64,000 nucleotides of DNA from CAMLJR01 sp964500675 (GCA_964500675.1 CAZCNY010000012.1:1-64000); one strand, 5' to 3'; shown: positions 41,810 to 50,770, counted from the stretch's first letter. Notes: generated by a model not told the origin, from the sequence alone. A program made the numbers and translations.

Positions 41810-42847
41810 ATGATAAGCGACGAACAAATGATGGGCGGTCTTACGCTCGAGCATGATTTGGTTTTTGCAAACCAACCCGCGACTCCCGGCATGCGCGAAA
41901 GCACGTCGGTTTGGCTTTACGAAGAAAATGGCGCATTCGGATTTCCGCGTTTCGGTATCGAGGCAGAAGCATCATCGTGGAGTAACCGTCGAGTCCAGAG
42001 TAATTTTGCGATGGCGGGCGGGCGCATCATGAACGGCGCCGGCACGGGTGTAGCCCATTCGCCGTTTGGCCCAGACGGTCGTCCGACTGTATTCGGTGCA
42101 GGTCCGCTATCGTTTCGCTGCATCGAACCTTTTCGCCAATGGGTGACGACGTGGAATGGCAGCGTGATCGATGGAACGGTGGAGCGGCAGATCGCTAAAA
42201 CCCTCGATCTTGAAAAACGCATTCCCGCGAAATTTGAAATCGAACTCACCATGGCAGCGCCGGCTTGGGTGCAAGACAACTCACCGGAAAAAGTGGCGCA
42301 AATGTCCGCGGCTGATGCGATCGATGCAGGCAACATGGGCATCGGTTGGCGCTTCGAGCAACTCTTGCGCGGCGAAGGCACATTCACGATCGACGGCGAA
42401 ACACGATCTTTTAACGCGGTGGGGCTTCGCATCAAGCGTCAAAGCTTGCGTCCGATGGCCGGGTTTCGAGGGCATTGCTGGCAGTCGGCGATATTTCCTG
42501 ACGGCCGCGGTTTTGGTTGCATCACCTATCCACCACGCGAAGATGGATATCGTTTTAACGAAGCGTTCGTTTACCTCGATGGAAAAATGTATCCGGCCAA
42601 AGCCAGCAAGGTACCGTGGCTGCGTCGCATCGTCGGAGAAGGCGATGATGTTTCGCTGGAGCTGGAGTCGGAACTTGGCGTTACGCGCATCGATGGGTTG
42701 ACCACGCTGTCCACTTTTCGTGTTGGCAACCCCGATATCGGCGGCCTCAATTTGCATCAGGGTGGCGCTAAATATCGCTGGGATGGCCAGACTGCCCTGG
42801 GCATGATCGAGCGCTCGAGCCACGAGAGTCTGACGACGATCGGTTAA
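41810..42847 (+). CDS. Uncharacterised beta-rich protein paired with the sulfotransferase
   Basis: 345 residues with GAGGAG before the ATG. No signal peptide and no helices of note. The sequence alternates short strands and turns (VWLYEENGAFGFPRFGIEAEASSW, WRFEQLLRGEGTFTIDGE, GHCWQSAIFPDGRGFGCITYP), suggesting two lipocalin-like or beta-sandwich halves joined near residue 170. This arrangement recalls uncharacterised two-domain proteins found beside sulfotransferases and ligases in hydrocarbon clusters. I cannot assign a reaction. A binding or carotenoid-hydratase-like fold for a lipophilic compound is possible. Confidence 0.6.
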   Translation: MISDEQMMGGLTLEHDLVFANQPATPGMRESTSVWLYEENGAFGFPRFGIEAEASSWSNRRVQSNFAMAGGRIMNGAGTGVAHSPFGPDGRPTVFGAGPLSFRCIEPFRQWVTTWNGSVIDGTVERQIAKTLDLEKRIPAKFEIELTMAAPAWVQDNSPEKVAQMSAADAIDAGNMGIGWRFEQLLRGEGTFTIDGETRSFNAVGLRIKRQSLRPMAGFRGHCWQSAIFPDGRGFGCITYPPREDGYRFNEAFVYLDGKMYPAKASKVPWLRRIVGEGDDVSLELESELGVTRIDGLTTLSTFRVGNPDIGGLNLHQGGAKYRWDGQTALGMIERSSHESLTTIG

Positions 42848-42877
42848 CATTCAGCGATGACACGATACCTATCGGGG

Positions 42878-42968
42878 CTTCAATTGCCCGTGCTTCGATT
42901 GTCCGTGCTTCAATGGCCAGTGCTTCAATTCCAGAGATTTAATTCCAAAGATTTAATTCCAGAGATTT
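42878..42968. repeat. Two adjacent short tandem arrays (3 x 15 bp, 3 x 14 bp)
   Basis: Three 15-bp units of the type CTTCAATTGCCCGTG (42878-42922) are followed directly by three 14-bp units AATTCCAGAGATTT (42927-42968), with a fourth partial unit after that. The CTTCAATT at the junction belongs to both patterns. The arrays lie in the 167-base gap before the cupin gene. Confidence 0.9.
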
Positions 42969-43014
42969 AATTTCTAGGGCTTTCATTAAAAATTAAATAC
43001 GGGAGAAAAATATC

Positions 43015-43476
43015 GTGAAAAAAGCAGTCATCGATCCAGCGGCAGCGACGCTGGGCGCCAGCTATCCGCCGCCGCACAATGAACCCTGTGCGGGCAGAAA
43101 AACCTGGGCACTCACGCGTCAGTTCGGGCTCAGCCAATTTGGCGTCAATCGTGTTGAACTGCTGCCGGGCTCTTGGTCGACGCAGCGTCATTGGCACAGG
43201 ACCTGCGACGAGGTTGTGGTTGTAATTTCGGGCGAGTTGGTGCTCGTTACCGACGACGGAGAAGAAGTGCTTCGCGCCGGCGACTGCGTCGGTTTTAAAG
43301 CGGGTGTGCCGAATGCGCATCACTTGCAGAATCGCAGCGATGAAGTCGCCGTTTTTTTTGATGTCGGTGGTCGCGACTTATGGGACGTCTCAACTTTTCC
43401 GGATATCGATATCGAGGCTCGTCCACAGATCGAGATCAAATTCCGCCCGATAAAAAAGGCGAAATCGAATGATTGA
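43015..43476 (+). CDS. Cupin-domain protein
   Basis: 153 residues from GTG 43015, with GGGAG ten bases upstream. The cupin motif 1 is in PGSWSTQRHWHRTCDEVVVVISGELVLV (metal-binding His-x-His and Glu), and motif 2 is in AGDCVGFKAGVPNAHHLQN with the last His. This metal-binding barrel is usual in sugar isomerases and dioxygenases and as a small-molecule binder; a function is not assigned. It overlaps the glutathione S-transferase start by eight bases, so the two are co-translated. Confidence 0.85.
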   Translation: MKKAVIDPAAATLGASYPPPHNEPCAGRKTWALTRQFGLSQFGVNRVELLPGSWSTQRHWHRTCDEVVVVISGELVLVTDDGEEVLRAGDCVGFKAGVPNAHHLQNRSDEVAVFFDVGGRDLWDVSTFPDIDIEARPQIEIKFRPIKKAKSND

Positions 43477-44140
43477 GCTCTACTATCTTCCATCACCCAA
43501 CGGACGCAAAATCAGTATCGCGCTGGAAGAGATGGCTATCCCTTACGAAGTCAAAGTCGTCAATATTTTCGAATACGAAGCGCAGAGCCCGGCTTATCTC
43601 AAGATTTGTCCGAACGGCAGAATCCCGGCGATCGTTGATCGTGTTTCGGAAAGCGAGCAAATTCCGGTTTTTGAGTCGGGCGCAATATTGCAATACCTCG
43701 GGCGAAAATCAGGGCTGTTTTACCCGCTGATCTCCGAAGCTAAACGCGCGTGGGTGGACTCGTGGATTTTCTGGCAGATGTCCGGGCTCGGCCCCATGTC
43801 CGGCCAAATTACGTGGTTCAAGCGCGCCGCTGAAAAACCGGGTCGCGATCCGATCGAAACTTCGCTAGCGATCCATCGCTTTACGAAAGAAACCAAGCGG
43901 CTATACAGCGTGCTTGAGCGCCAGCTCGACGGTCGAGATTACCTATGCGATGCGTATTCAATTGCCGATATGGCGAGTTGGCCGTGGGTGGAGCAATACG
44001 CCAGTCATGTGGGCGGTTTGATAAACTACCCGGCGATACATGCCTGGCACGCACGCATCGCAGCGCGTCCTGCTGTCCAGCGCGCCATGCAGGTGGGACT
44101 CGACCAAATACACACGCCGCCTTCTTTTAAAAATCCGTGA
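43469..44140 (+). CDS. Glutathione S-transferase family protein
   Basis: 223 residues. The thioredoxin-fold N-terminus (1-80) has ELYYLPSPNGRKISIALEEM, the cis-Pro region in NGRIPAIVD and the Glu-Ser glutathione contact in VFESGAILQYLGRK. The helical C-terminal domain follows, with YSIADMASWPWVEQYA as N-capping box. It resembles the YghU/YfcG-like group. It may reduce or isomerise a pathway intermediate with glutathione, and the cupin partner likely serves the same step. Confidence 0.87.
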   Translation: MIELYYLPSPNGRKISIALEEMAIPYEVKVVNIFEYEAQSPAYLKICPNGRIPAIVDRVSESEQIPVFESGAILQYLGRKSGLFYPLISEAKRAWVDSWIFWQMSGLGPMSGQITWFKRAAEKPGRDPIETSLAIHRFTKETKRLYSVLERQLDGRDYLCDAYSIADMASWPWVEQYASHVGGLINYPAIHAWHARIAARPAVQRAMQVGLDQIHTPPSFKNP

Positions 44141-44501
44141 CGGTGATTACCGGCAGTGGACAGAAATGGACCGCGCCGCTACACCTGTTATTGCAGGTTA
44201 AAAACACCAAGGCAGCGGCATCGCTGTTGTGCCAAAGACAAATCGTGTTTTAGCAGGGCTCATCATCTCGCCTCTCCTTTAAATGAGAGCAAAAAATTAC
44301 CGGGTATTCTTGATCGAATGGGGTGGGCTTATTTCGACACACGCGAAAATTATTTTCATTCGGTTAAACGTCGACCGGGTTGAGCGTGTTCCCGCTGCTA
44401 CGCCACGCAGCCACGATTTTGAGTAGACTGTCGTCAATAGTTTCACTAACGCTTGTGTCGGAAGGTATGGTTGAAGACATGCAGCACGGAGAAAATTTTT
44501 T
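44141..44501. other. Intergenic stretch, no gene seen
   Basis: About 360 bases without a convincing gene on either strand. The ribosome binding site GGAG for the next gene lies at the end. I found no terminator-like hairpin. Confidence 0.35.
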
Positions 44502-45494
44502 GTGAACGAAATTGTAACGAGTCCGCCACGACAATCAGCGGGATCAGCTCCGCTGCGCGTACCTGGATCTGTGCGCCGCACCTCGACCATCGATATCTCC
44601 TGGCCGCAAGGGTTTGGTCACAACAGTCGCGCGGTTGGGCGCGCACGCGATATTTTCACGCCGCGCTCCGGCGGTGCTCCCATCGTGCACGCGGAAGACA
44701 GTTTCATCGCTGCGCTCACTGCCGATCGCCGTATCGTTTCTATCGAATCGACGCCGCCACGGTCCGCGCTGAGTCGACTTGTCGGCGCGCGCGGCGGTGG
44801 GCATTTGCGCAAGCTTTTGCAAGAGATCATTCCCGACGAGTTGAAGAATGCCGCGCCGCTGTATTTGATTCTCGATGATATTTCCGGCGCCAGCCTGGTC
44901 TCGGCGTGGGCGTGGTCGCACTGGAATCCCAATTGGCTCGAAAACTCCCAAACGACTGCCGAGCTGCAAAAAACGCTCGCGAGTATGGAAGGCGTCTGCA
45001 TCGGTTTCGCGCCGGGATCGAGCGCATTGTCGTTGAGCGCCGATAACGCGACGGGCGCACCGGTGCCGGATTTGCGTCGCGCGGATGATCTCGAAGGCTG
45101 GCACGCATTCACTGCACAAGATGGAAATGTCGGCATGCGTCGCGCGCGCCGCATGGATATATGGATCGATGATGTGCTCGTCATCGATGCAGCATTTCAA
45201 GACAGCGCCACCACGCCAGCGGGCGGACGCGCCGCGATACACGAGTATCGCCTGCGCGTAACCGCTGATCCGCTATCGATGCGCGTGCTGTCGATTCACG
45301 CGGAGCCGCGCATCCTGCCGCACGCAGAGTGTCCGTCGGCGGTGAACAATATGTCTCGACTCGTTGGCACAACGCTGCTGGAGTTTCGCGAAAAAGTTCT
45401 CGCCGATCTGCGCGGCACGAATGGTTGCACTCATCTCAACGACGCGCTGCGCGCACTCGCCGATGTGCCGATGCTGATGCGCTATCTGAATTAA
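44502..45494 (+). CDS. DUF2889 family protein
   Basis: 330 residues from GTG 44502. The family pattern is clear at both ends: PLRVPGSVRRTSTIDISWP near the N-terminus, then RRMDIWIDDVLVIDAAFQDSA in the middle and NNMSRLVGTTLLEFREKVLADLRGTNGCTHLNDALRALADVP at the C-terminus. The histidine in CTHLND and acidic residues suggest a catalytic or metal site, but no activity is established for DUF2889. In other bacteria the family is found next to steroid or aromatic catabolic genes, consistent with this location. It closes the catabolic block. Confidence 0.85.
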   Translation: MNEIVTSPPRQSAGSAPLRVPGSVRRTSTIDISWPQGFGHNSRAVGRARDIFTPRSGGAPIVHAEDSFIAALTADRRIVSIESTPPRSALSRLVGARGGGHLRKLLQEIIPDELKNAAPLYLILDDISGASLVSAWAWSHWNPNWLENSQTTAELQKTLASMEGVCIGFAPGSSALSLSADNATGAPVPDLRRADDLEGWHAFTAQDGNVGMRRARRMDIWIDDVLVIDAAFQDSATTPAGGRAAIHEYRLRVTADPLSMRVLSIHAEPRILPHAECPSAVNNMSRLVGTTLLEFREKVLADLRGTNGCTHLNDALRALADVPMLMRYLN

Positions 45495-45554
45495 TGGCAG
45501 CGCCGCCATTTCACAGAATGGCGCGCGGTGAGATTTCTGCGGCAAACCTTTCGA

Positions 45555-45623
45555 GTAGGGCGCAATAAACGAAGTGCATTGCGCCGAGATGCGGCGTATT
45601 ACGCTTTCGCTAATATGCCCTAC
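45555..45623. repeat. Palindromic extragenic repeat, copy 1 (left of OLD gene)
   Basis: 69 bp. The ends GTAGGGCG and (T)GCCCTAC are inverted. Inside are two hairpins, GGCGCAAT..ATTGCGCC and GGCGTATTA..TAATATGCC. A second copy in the same orientation lies at 47425, on the other side of the OLD nuclease gene. Confidence 0.9.
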
Positions 45624-45665
45624 GAGCTAATGCGCCCTGCAGGCTAACTATCAAGGAGTAATGGA

Positions 45666-47399
45666 ATGAGGATTACAAGTTTTTCTGTTAATAACTACCG
45701 TGGAATCACGGGAGGAATAGATTGCAATCGAATTGACTTTGGCGGAATCAATACGCTCTTCATCTTTGGTCAAAATAATACGGGGAAATCGACTTTTCTG
45801 AAGGCGTACGAGTTTTTTTATTTTGACACGAATCCTACACTTTCCGATTTTCACCGACAGTCTAAAGATAATTTCATTGAAATTGAGATTGAAGTAGAGC
45901 TTGATGGCTGGGATAGACAAAGAATTGAAGAATCAGCGCCGAAGGCAAAAGAGAGCTACAAGGCTTATTTTATAGGGAATTGCCGATTAAAGCTGCGGAA
46001 TGAATGGAGTTGGGAGGGCAGCAAGGCAAAGAAAAGAGCTTTTACGTGGAATCCAAATGATGCTGTTTTTGACGAAAAAGGGTATGCATCTGTAGGGTTA
46101 CACACTGTATTTCAGTCGTGTCTTCCGAAGCCGATATTCATAAAAGCAATGCCTACTGAAGGGGAGGCTAAAAATATATTAAATGAAGTTCTCAAGTCCG
46201 TAGCCGAATCACGTCTTAAGGATGCAGAGCTTGAGGAGTTAAGGGCGGCGCAGTCAAAAATTAAAGAGCTACAAGATAAGATGTATAGCAAGGGGTCTAT
46301 ACAAAGATATGAAGACTCCGTCAATGAATATATGCAGGCACTTTTTCCTGATCTCAAGGTTGGCATCGAAGATGGTAAGGATCGGGTGGCATGGACTGAG
46401 AATAAGTTCGGGCGTGAATACGACATTTCATTTCAAAATATAAACAATCTTGGTGATGTTGATACTGCCTTGCCAAACAATGTCGCACATGTTGGTCATG
46501 GAGCAATACGCACAGCGATATTTGCTCTACTTCTCATGAGGGACATAGCTGAGGAGTTTGAGCGCGTTGACGGTAGAAAAGATTATCTGGTTCTATTTGA
46601 AGAGCCAGAGCTATTCCTTTACCCCAAAGTGATTCGTGAGTTGCGCGAACTCATTTACAGGGTGAGTGCTGGAAATACTCCATATCAAGTTCTTTGCGCT
46701 TCACACTCTCCTTCAATGATAGATATCTCGAAGCTTAAGTCGTCGATAGTAAGACTGGAGAAGGAGGCAAGCTGCACGCGTCTTTATCAGATTTCGGATC
46801 AGTTTTTAAAGGCTGCTTCAGGCGCAAAAACTGATACGGAATTTAAACAAGAAATGTACGAGGTTCTCCGATTTAATCCGTATATTTGCGAAGCTTTTTA
46901 TGCGGACGAGGTTGTGTTGGTTGAGGGGCCGACAGAGGAGGTAATATTAAGAGCTTATCTGCAAGAAATTCCTCAGGAGAAATTTTTCTTTATTTTAAAT
47001 TGCGGTACTGTTACCAATATTCCTTTCTACCAAAAGGTGCTCTCACAATTCTCTATTCCGTATAGCATTATCTGTGATACTGACAAGGCTAAGGTTATAG
47101 AGTGTGATCGTGATGGAAATCCAAAATTAGATTCCGGGATTCAGAAATCAATTTCCGATCAGTTTTTCTTGGATGCTGATGAGGGGAAGGCACACATATT
47201 CCGATGTCACGTCACTACATTTGAGCCCGCGCATCGAGACTCCAATATCCCCGAGAAATTTCGGATGCCTGATGGTTCGACTCAAGGAAAGCCTTTTGAT
47301 GCCAACAGATACTGGAAGGAAATATTACGGCCCAACTTGAGTGATCCGAAAATTGGTTCAGTCCCAATTATATCTGCTATGAAAGTTATTGTTGGCTGA
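45666..47399 (+). CDS. OLD-family ATP-dependent nuclease (AAA ATPase plus TOPRIM)
   Basis: 577 residues with AAGGAG seven bases before the ATG. The ABC-type ATPase half has Walker A in FGQNNTGKST, the signature region in HVGHGAIRTAIFALLLM, Walker B in YLVLFEEPELFLYP and the H-loop in CASHSPSM. The C-terminal TOPRIM nuclease domain has the catalytic Glu in VVLVEGPTEEVIL and the acidic pair in IICDTDKA. Standing without a UvrD-like helicase, it fits class 1 OLD rather than the two-gene Gabija type. Its AT-rich codon use differs sharply from the neighbours, and direct copies of a palindromic repeat flank it, so it appears to be acquired. Anti-phage defence is a plausible role by family. Confidence 0.88.
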   Translation: MRITSFSVNNYRGITGGIDCNRIDFGGINTLFIFGQNNTGKSTFLKAYEFFYFDTNPTLSDFHRQSKDNFIEIEIEVELDGWDRQRIEESAPKAKESYKAYFIGNCRLKLRNEWSWEGSKAKKRAFTWNPNDAVFDEKGYASVGLHTVFQSCLPKPIFIKAMPTEGEAKNILNEVLKSVAESRLKDAELEELRAAQSKIKELQDKMYSKGSIQRYEDSVNEYMQALFPDLKVGIEDGKDRVAWTENKFGREYDISFQNINNLGDVDTALPNNVAHVGHGAIRTAIFALLLMRDIAEEFERVDGRKDYLVLFEEPELFLYPKVIRELRELIYRVSAGNTPYQVLCASHSPSMIDISKLKSSIVRLEKEASCTRLYQISDQFLKAASGAKTDTEFKQEMYEVLRFNPYICEAFYADEVVLVEGPTEEVILRAYLQEIPQEKFFFILNCGTVTNIPFYQKVLSQFSIPYSIICDTDKAKVIECDRDGNPKLDSGIQKSISDQFFLDADEGKAHIFRCHVTTFEPAHRDSNIPEKFRMPDGSTQGKPFDANRYWKEILRPNLSDPKIGSVPIISAMKVIVG

Positions 47400-47424
47400 T
47401 GGCTTTTCGTATGAAAACGAGCGA

Positions 47425-47499
47425 GTAGGGCGCAATAAATGAAATGCATTGCGCCGATGGTAGGGTGTGGCGTATTACGCTGGCGCTAATACGCCCTAC
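47425..47499. repeat. Palindromic extragenic repeat, copy 2 (right of OLD gene)
   Basis: 75 bp, starting GTAGGGCGCAATAAATGAAATG and ending in TAATACGCCCTAC, about 80% identical to the copy at 45555. It has the same pair of internal hairpins and the same orientation. It begins 26 bases after the OLD stop codon. Confidence 0.9.
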
Positions 47500-47515
47500 G
47501 AAATAACCAGGCAAT

Positions 47516-47544
47516 AAAAAAGGCGGCAATTGCCGCCTTTTTTG
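47516..47544. terminator. Strong, symmetric intrinsic terminator
   Basis: AAAAAAGGCGGCAATTGCCGCCTTTTTT is a near-perfect palindrome: an eight-bp GC-rich stem with A- and T-tracts on the two sides. It should stop transcription from both directions, serving the OLD gene on the plus strand and shielding it from minus-strand transcripts from gcvP. Confidence 0.9.
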
Positions 47545-47556
47545 TAAACGGAAAAC

Positions 47557-47679
47557 GAAGTTGGTAAATGCTCTCCCTGATTTTCGCGGGCCGCAAGACC
47601 CACAAAATAAAATGAAGTTGGTAAATACTCCGTCATTTCTTGAATAAGTCGTGCGTCAAAAAATAATTAGTTGGTAAAT
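47557..47679. repeat. Three spaced direct repeats of AGTTGGTAAAT
   Basis: The 11-base core AGTTGGTAAAT occurs at 47559-47569, 47616-47626 and 47669-47679, about 55 bases apart; the first two are preceded by GA. Nothing else in this gap resembles a gene with certainty. The repeats could be protein-binding sites or an end of a mobile element. Confidence 0.6.
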
Positions 47680-47872
47680 CTTTTTTTAAACAGTCATTTA
47701 CGGCAGCCTGTCTTTCGGTAAAACGTTTTCAAGCGACAGACATAGAAAAACTAAATTTGATATTCCCCCATTTACAAAAGACGCTCTTGCTCGGATGGCA
47801 GCTTGAAGCCATTGGAGAAAAGCAAAAGGGAGTGGACACCGACAAAGCTGCCGTTCAACACAAACCTTTGTT
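47680..47872 (+). other. Possible coding remnant abutting the end of gcvP
   Basis: A plus-strand frame without a start codon reads LSVKRFQATDIEKLNLIFP and LLLGWQLEAIGEKQKGVDT before running into the antisense of gcvP. It looks protein-like but I do not recognise it. Together with the direct repeats, it may be the tail of a mobile gene whose body is lost. Confidence 0.3.
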
Positions 47873-50770
47873 TTACTTGTACGCCTCAACCCCCGGACAC
47901 GCACAAAACAAATTTCGATCCCCATATACATTATCGAGTCGCGCCACTGGCGGCCAATATTTTCTGTCGCGCAATGCGGGCACCGGGTACGCTGCTTCTT
48001 CGCGTGTGTAGCGGTGTTCCCATTTATCCGAGACTAATTCTACTGCGGTGTGTGGTGCGTTTTTGAGCGGGTTGTCGTGCGCGTCGAATTCGCCGAGTTT
48101 GACGCGTTCGATTTCGCCGCGAATGTGAATTAGCGCATCGCAGAAGCGGTCGAGTTCTTCGCGCGATTCGCTTTCGGTTGGTTCGATCATCAAGGTGCCG
48201 CCGACCGGGAACGACATGGTCGGTGCGTGGAAGCCGAAATCCATCAAACGTTTTGCGACATCTTCTTCGGTGATGCCAGTCGCTTCTTTGAGCGGGCGCA
48301 TGTCGATGATGCATTCGTGCGCGACGCGGCCGTTGCGGCCCGTGTAGAGCACGGGGTAATGCTCGTTCAAACGTGCGGCGACGTAATTTGCATTCAATAT
48401 TGCAACTTGTGTCGCCTGAGTTAATCCGTCAGGCCCCATCATCGCGGCGTACATCCACGAAATCGGCAGAATCGACGCGCTGCCCCACGGCGCGGCGGAA
48501 ACCGTGTCGTTGGTTGCGGGCAAATCGTAAACGGGTTGGACGGGATTGCTCGGTAAAAATGGGCGCAAATGTTTGGCAACGCCGATCGGTCCCATGCCGG
48601 GACCGCCGCCGCCGTGCGGAATGCAAAACGTTTTGTGCAAATTGATATGCGAAACATCGGCGCCGAATTTTCCCGGTGCGGCGACGCCGACGAGCGCATT
48701 CATATTCGCGCCATCGACATACACCTGGCCGCCGTTGTCGTGCACGATCTGACAGATTTCGCGAATGCCTTCTTCGAACACGCCGTGCGTTGAGGGATAC
48801 GTCGCCATCAATGCGCACAATTCATTTTTGTGTTGCGTCGCTTTTGCGCGCAAATCGTCGATGTTGACGTTGCCGCTCGCATCGCATTCGACGATGACGA
48901 TTTTCAAACCCGCCAGCGCGGCGCTGGCGGGATTGGTGCCGTGTGCGGAGCTTGGAATCAACACGATATCGCGATGACCTTGGTTTTTGCTTTCGTGATA
49001 GCGCTTGATCGCGAGCAGGCCCGCGTATTCACCTTGCGAACCCGCGTTCGGTTGCAGTGAAACCGCGTCATAACCGGTGGCTTCGATCAGCATTTTTTCG
49101 AGATCGCGGAATAATTGCTGATAGCCCTGCGCCTGTGCGAGCGGAGCAAATGGATGCAGCCGGTTGAATTCGGGCCACGTGATCGGAATCATTTCGGCGG
49201 TGGCGTTCAATTTCATCGTGCACGAGCCGAGCGCGATCATCGCCTGATTGAGTGCGATATCTTTGCTTTCGAGGCGCTTCATGTAGCGCAGCATTTCGGT
49301 TTCGGAGTGATAGCTGTTGAAGACCGGATGCGTGAGGAGGGCGCTGCTGCGTTGTAACGCTTTCGGAATGCTCGATGCGTTGCCGAGTTCGTTATCGATT
49401 TGCGCAACGGTAAACGCTACGGTTTTTCCAGCGATGATTTCCCACAGTTGCGCAATGTCATCCGGCGATGTGGTTTCGTCGAGAGCGATGCCAATCCGAC
49501 TGTCGCCAATTTTACGTAAATTGATTTGCGCAGCTTCGGCACGCGCGATGATAGCTTTTTGTTCGCCGCTGACTTCGATGGTCAGCGTGTCGAAATACTC
49601 TGCGTTGAGATTTTTTATACTCAGCTTGTGCAAACCGCTCGCGAGAATTTGCGTGAGGCGCTGGACGCGGTGCGCGATTTTCTTCAAACCGCTGGGGCCG
49701 TGGTATTGCGCGTAGAACGCCGCGCAAATCGACAGCAGCGCTTGCGCGGTGCAGATGTTGCTGGTGGCTTTTTCGCGGCGGATATGTTGCTCGCGCGTCT
49801 GCATCGCCATGCGCAGCGCTTGATTGCCGTGACGGTCGATCGAGACACCGATGATGCGACCCGGCGCCGAGCGTTTGTAGTCATCGCGCGTCGCGAAAAA
49901 TGCTGCGTGCGGTCCGCCGTAACCCATCGGCACGCCGAAGCGTTGGCTGTTGCCGACGACGACATCGGCGCCCATTTCGCCGGGCGGCGTCAGCAGAATT
50001 AAACTCAATAAATCGGCTGCAACGACCACTAAGGTGTTTTGTTGATGCGCTTGTTCGATGAGAATGCGCGGATCGTTGATCGCGCCGTAAGTATTCGGAT
50101 ATTGAATCAGCGCGCCGAAAAATTCGTTGCCGATTAAGTCGGTGGCGGGATTGCCGATCACCGTTTTAAAACCGAGATGATGCGCGCGGGTTTTGACGAC
50201 GGCGATGGTTTGCGGATGGCAATCGTCGGCGATGAAAAACGTTTCGCTGCGTGATTTTTTGTTGACACGTGAGCAGAGTGTCATCGCTTCGGCGGCGGCG
50301 GTGCCTTCGTCGAGCAGCGAAGCATTCGCCAATTCCATGCCGGTTAGATCGAGAATCACCTGCTGATAATTCAACAGGCCTTCGAGACGGCCCTGTGAAA
50401 TTTCGGGTTGATACGGCGTATATGCGGTGTACCAGCCCGGATTTTCGAGCACATTGCGTAAAATTACCGTAGGCGTGAACGTGTCGTAATAGCCCATGCC
50501 GATGTACGAACGGAACACACGATTTTGCGCGGCGATTGCGCGCAGTTTATCGAGCGCCTGTTGTTCGCTCAGCGCGGCGGGTAAATCCATCGTGTCGCGG
50601 CGCAGAATCGTATCGGGCACGGTCGATGCCATGAGTTGTTGCAGCGAACTTGCCCCGATCGTTTGTAGCATCGCCGCAATCTGCGCGGGGCTCGGCCCGA
50701 TATGGCGCTGGCTGAAAGCTTCCGGCGTCAATACCGAGTGTTGGGGCAACGAAGATGAGCCGCTGGTCAT
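47873..50770 (-). CDS. gcvP: Glycine dehydrogenase (decarboxylating), P protein of glycine cleavage
   Basis: 965 residues from ATG 50770 (a GTG at 50782 adds four); the E. coli protein has 957. It decarboxylates glycine with pyridoxal phosphate and passes the aminomethyl group to the lipoyl H protein. The PLP lysine is Lys713 in INLHKTFCIPHGGGGPGMGP. FSQRHIGPSPAQIAAML marks the start and DNVYGDRNLFCACP the end. gcvT and gcvH are not adjacent, so the gene is transcribed alone from the promoter at 50807-50834. The short leader leaves no room for a glycine riboswitch. Confidence 0.96.
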   Translation of the reverse strand: MTSGSSSLPQHSVLTPEAFSQRHIGPSPAQIAAMLQTIGASSLQQLMASTVPDTILRRDTMDLPAALSEQQALDKLRAIAAQNRVFRSYIGMGYYDTFTPTVILRNVLENPGWYTAYTPYQPEISQGRLEGLLNYQQVILDLTGMELANASLLDEGTAAAEAMTLCSRVNKKSRSETFFIADDCHPQTIAVVKTRAHHLGFKTVIGNPATDLIGNEFFGALIQYPNTYGAINDPRILIEQAHQQNTLVVVAADLLSLILLTPPGEMGADVVVGNSQRFGVPMGYGGPHAAFFATRDDYKRSAPGRIIGVSIDRHGNQALRMAMQTREQHIRREKATSNICTAQALLSICAAFYAQYHGPSGLKKIAHRVQRLTQILASGLHKLSIKNLNAEYFDTLTIEVSGEQKAIIARAEAAQINLRKIGDSRIGIALDETTSPDDIAQLWEIIAGKTVAFTVAQIDNELGNASSIPKALQRSSALLTHPVFNSYHSETEMLRYMKRLESKDIALNQAMIALGSCTMKLNATAEMIPITWPEFNRLHPFAPLAQAQGYQQLFRDLEKMLIEATGYDAVSLQPNAGSQGEYAGLLAIKRYHESKNQGHRDIVLIPSSAHGTNPASAALAGLKIVIVECDASGNVNIDDLRAKATQHKNELCALMATYPSTHGVFEEGIREICQIVHDNGGQVYVDGANMNALVGVAAPGKFGADVSHINLHKTFCIPHGGGGPGMGPIGVAKHLRPFLPSNPVQPVYDLPATNDTVSAAPWGSASILPISWMYAAMMGPDGLTQATQVAILNANYVAARLNEHYPVLYTGRNGRVAHECIIDMRPLKEATGITEEDVAKRLMDFGFHAPTMSFPVGGTLMIEPTESESREELDRFCDALIHIRGEIERVKLGEFDAHDNPLKNAPHTAVELVSDKWEHRYTREEAAYPVPALRDRKYWPPVARLDNVYGDRNLFCACPGVEAYK

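Noticed and set aside
45666..47399. Gabija defence system
   Set aside because: Gabija needs a UvrD-like GajB gene beside the OLD-type GajA. None is present, so only a stand-alone OLD nuclease is claimed.
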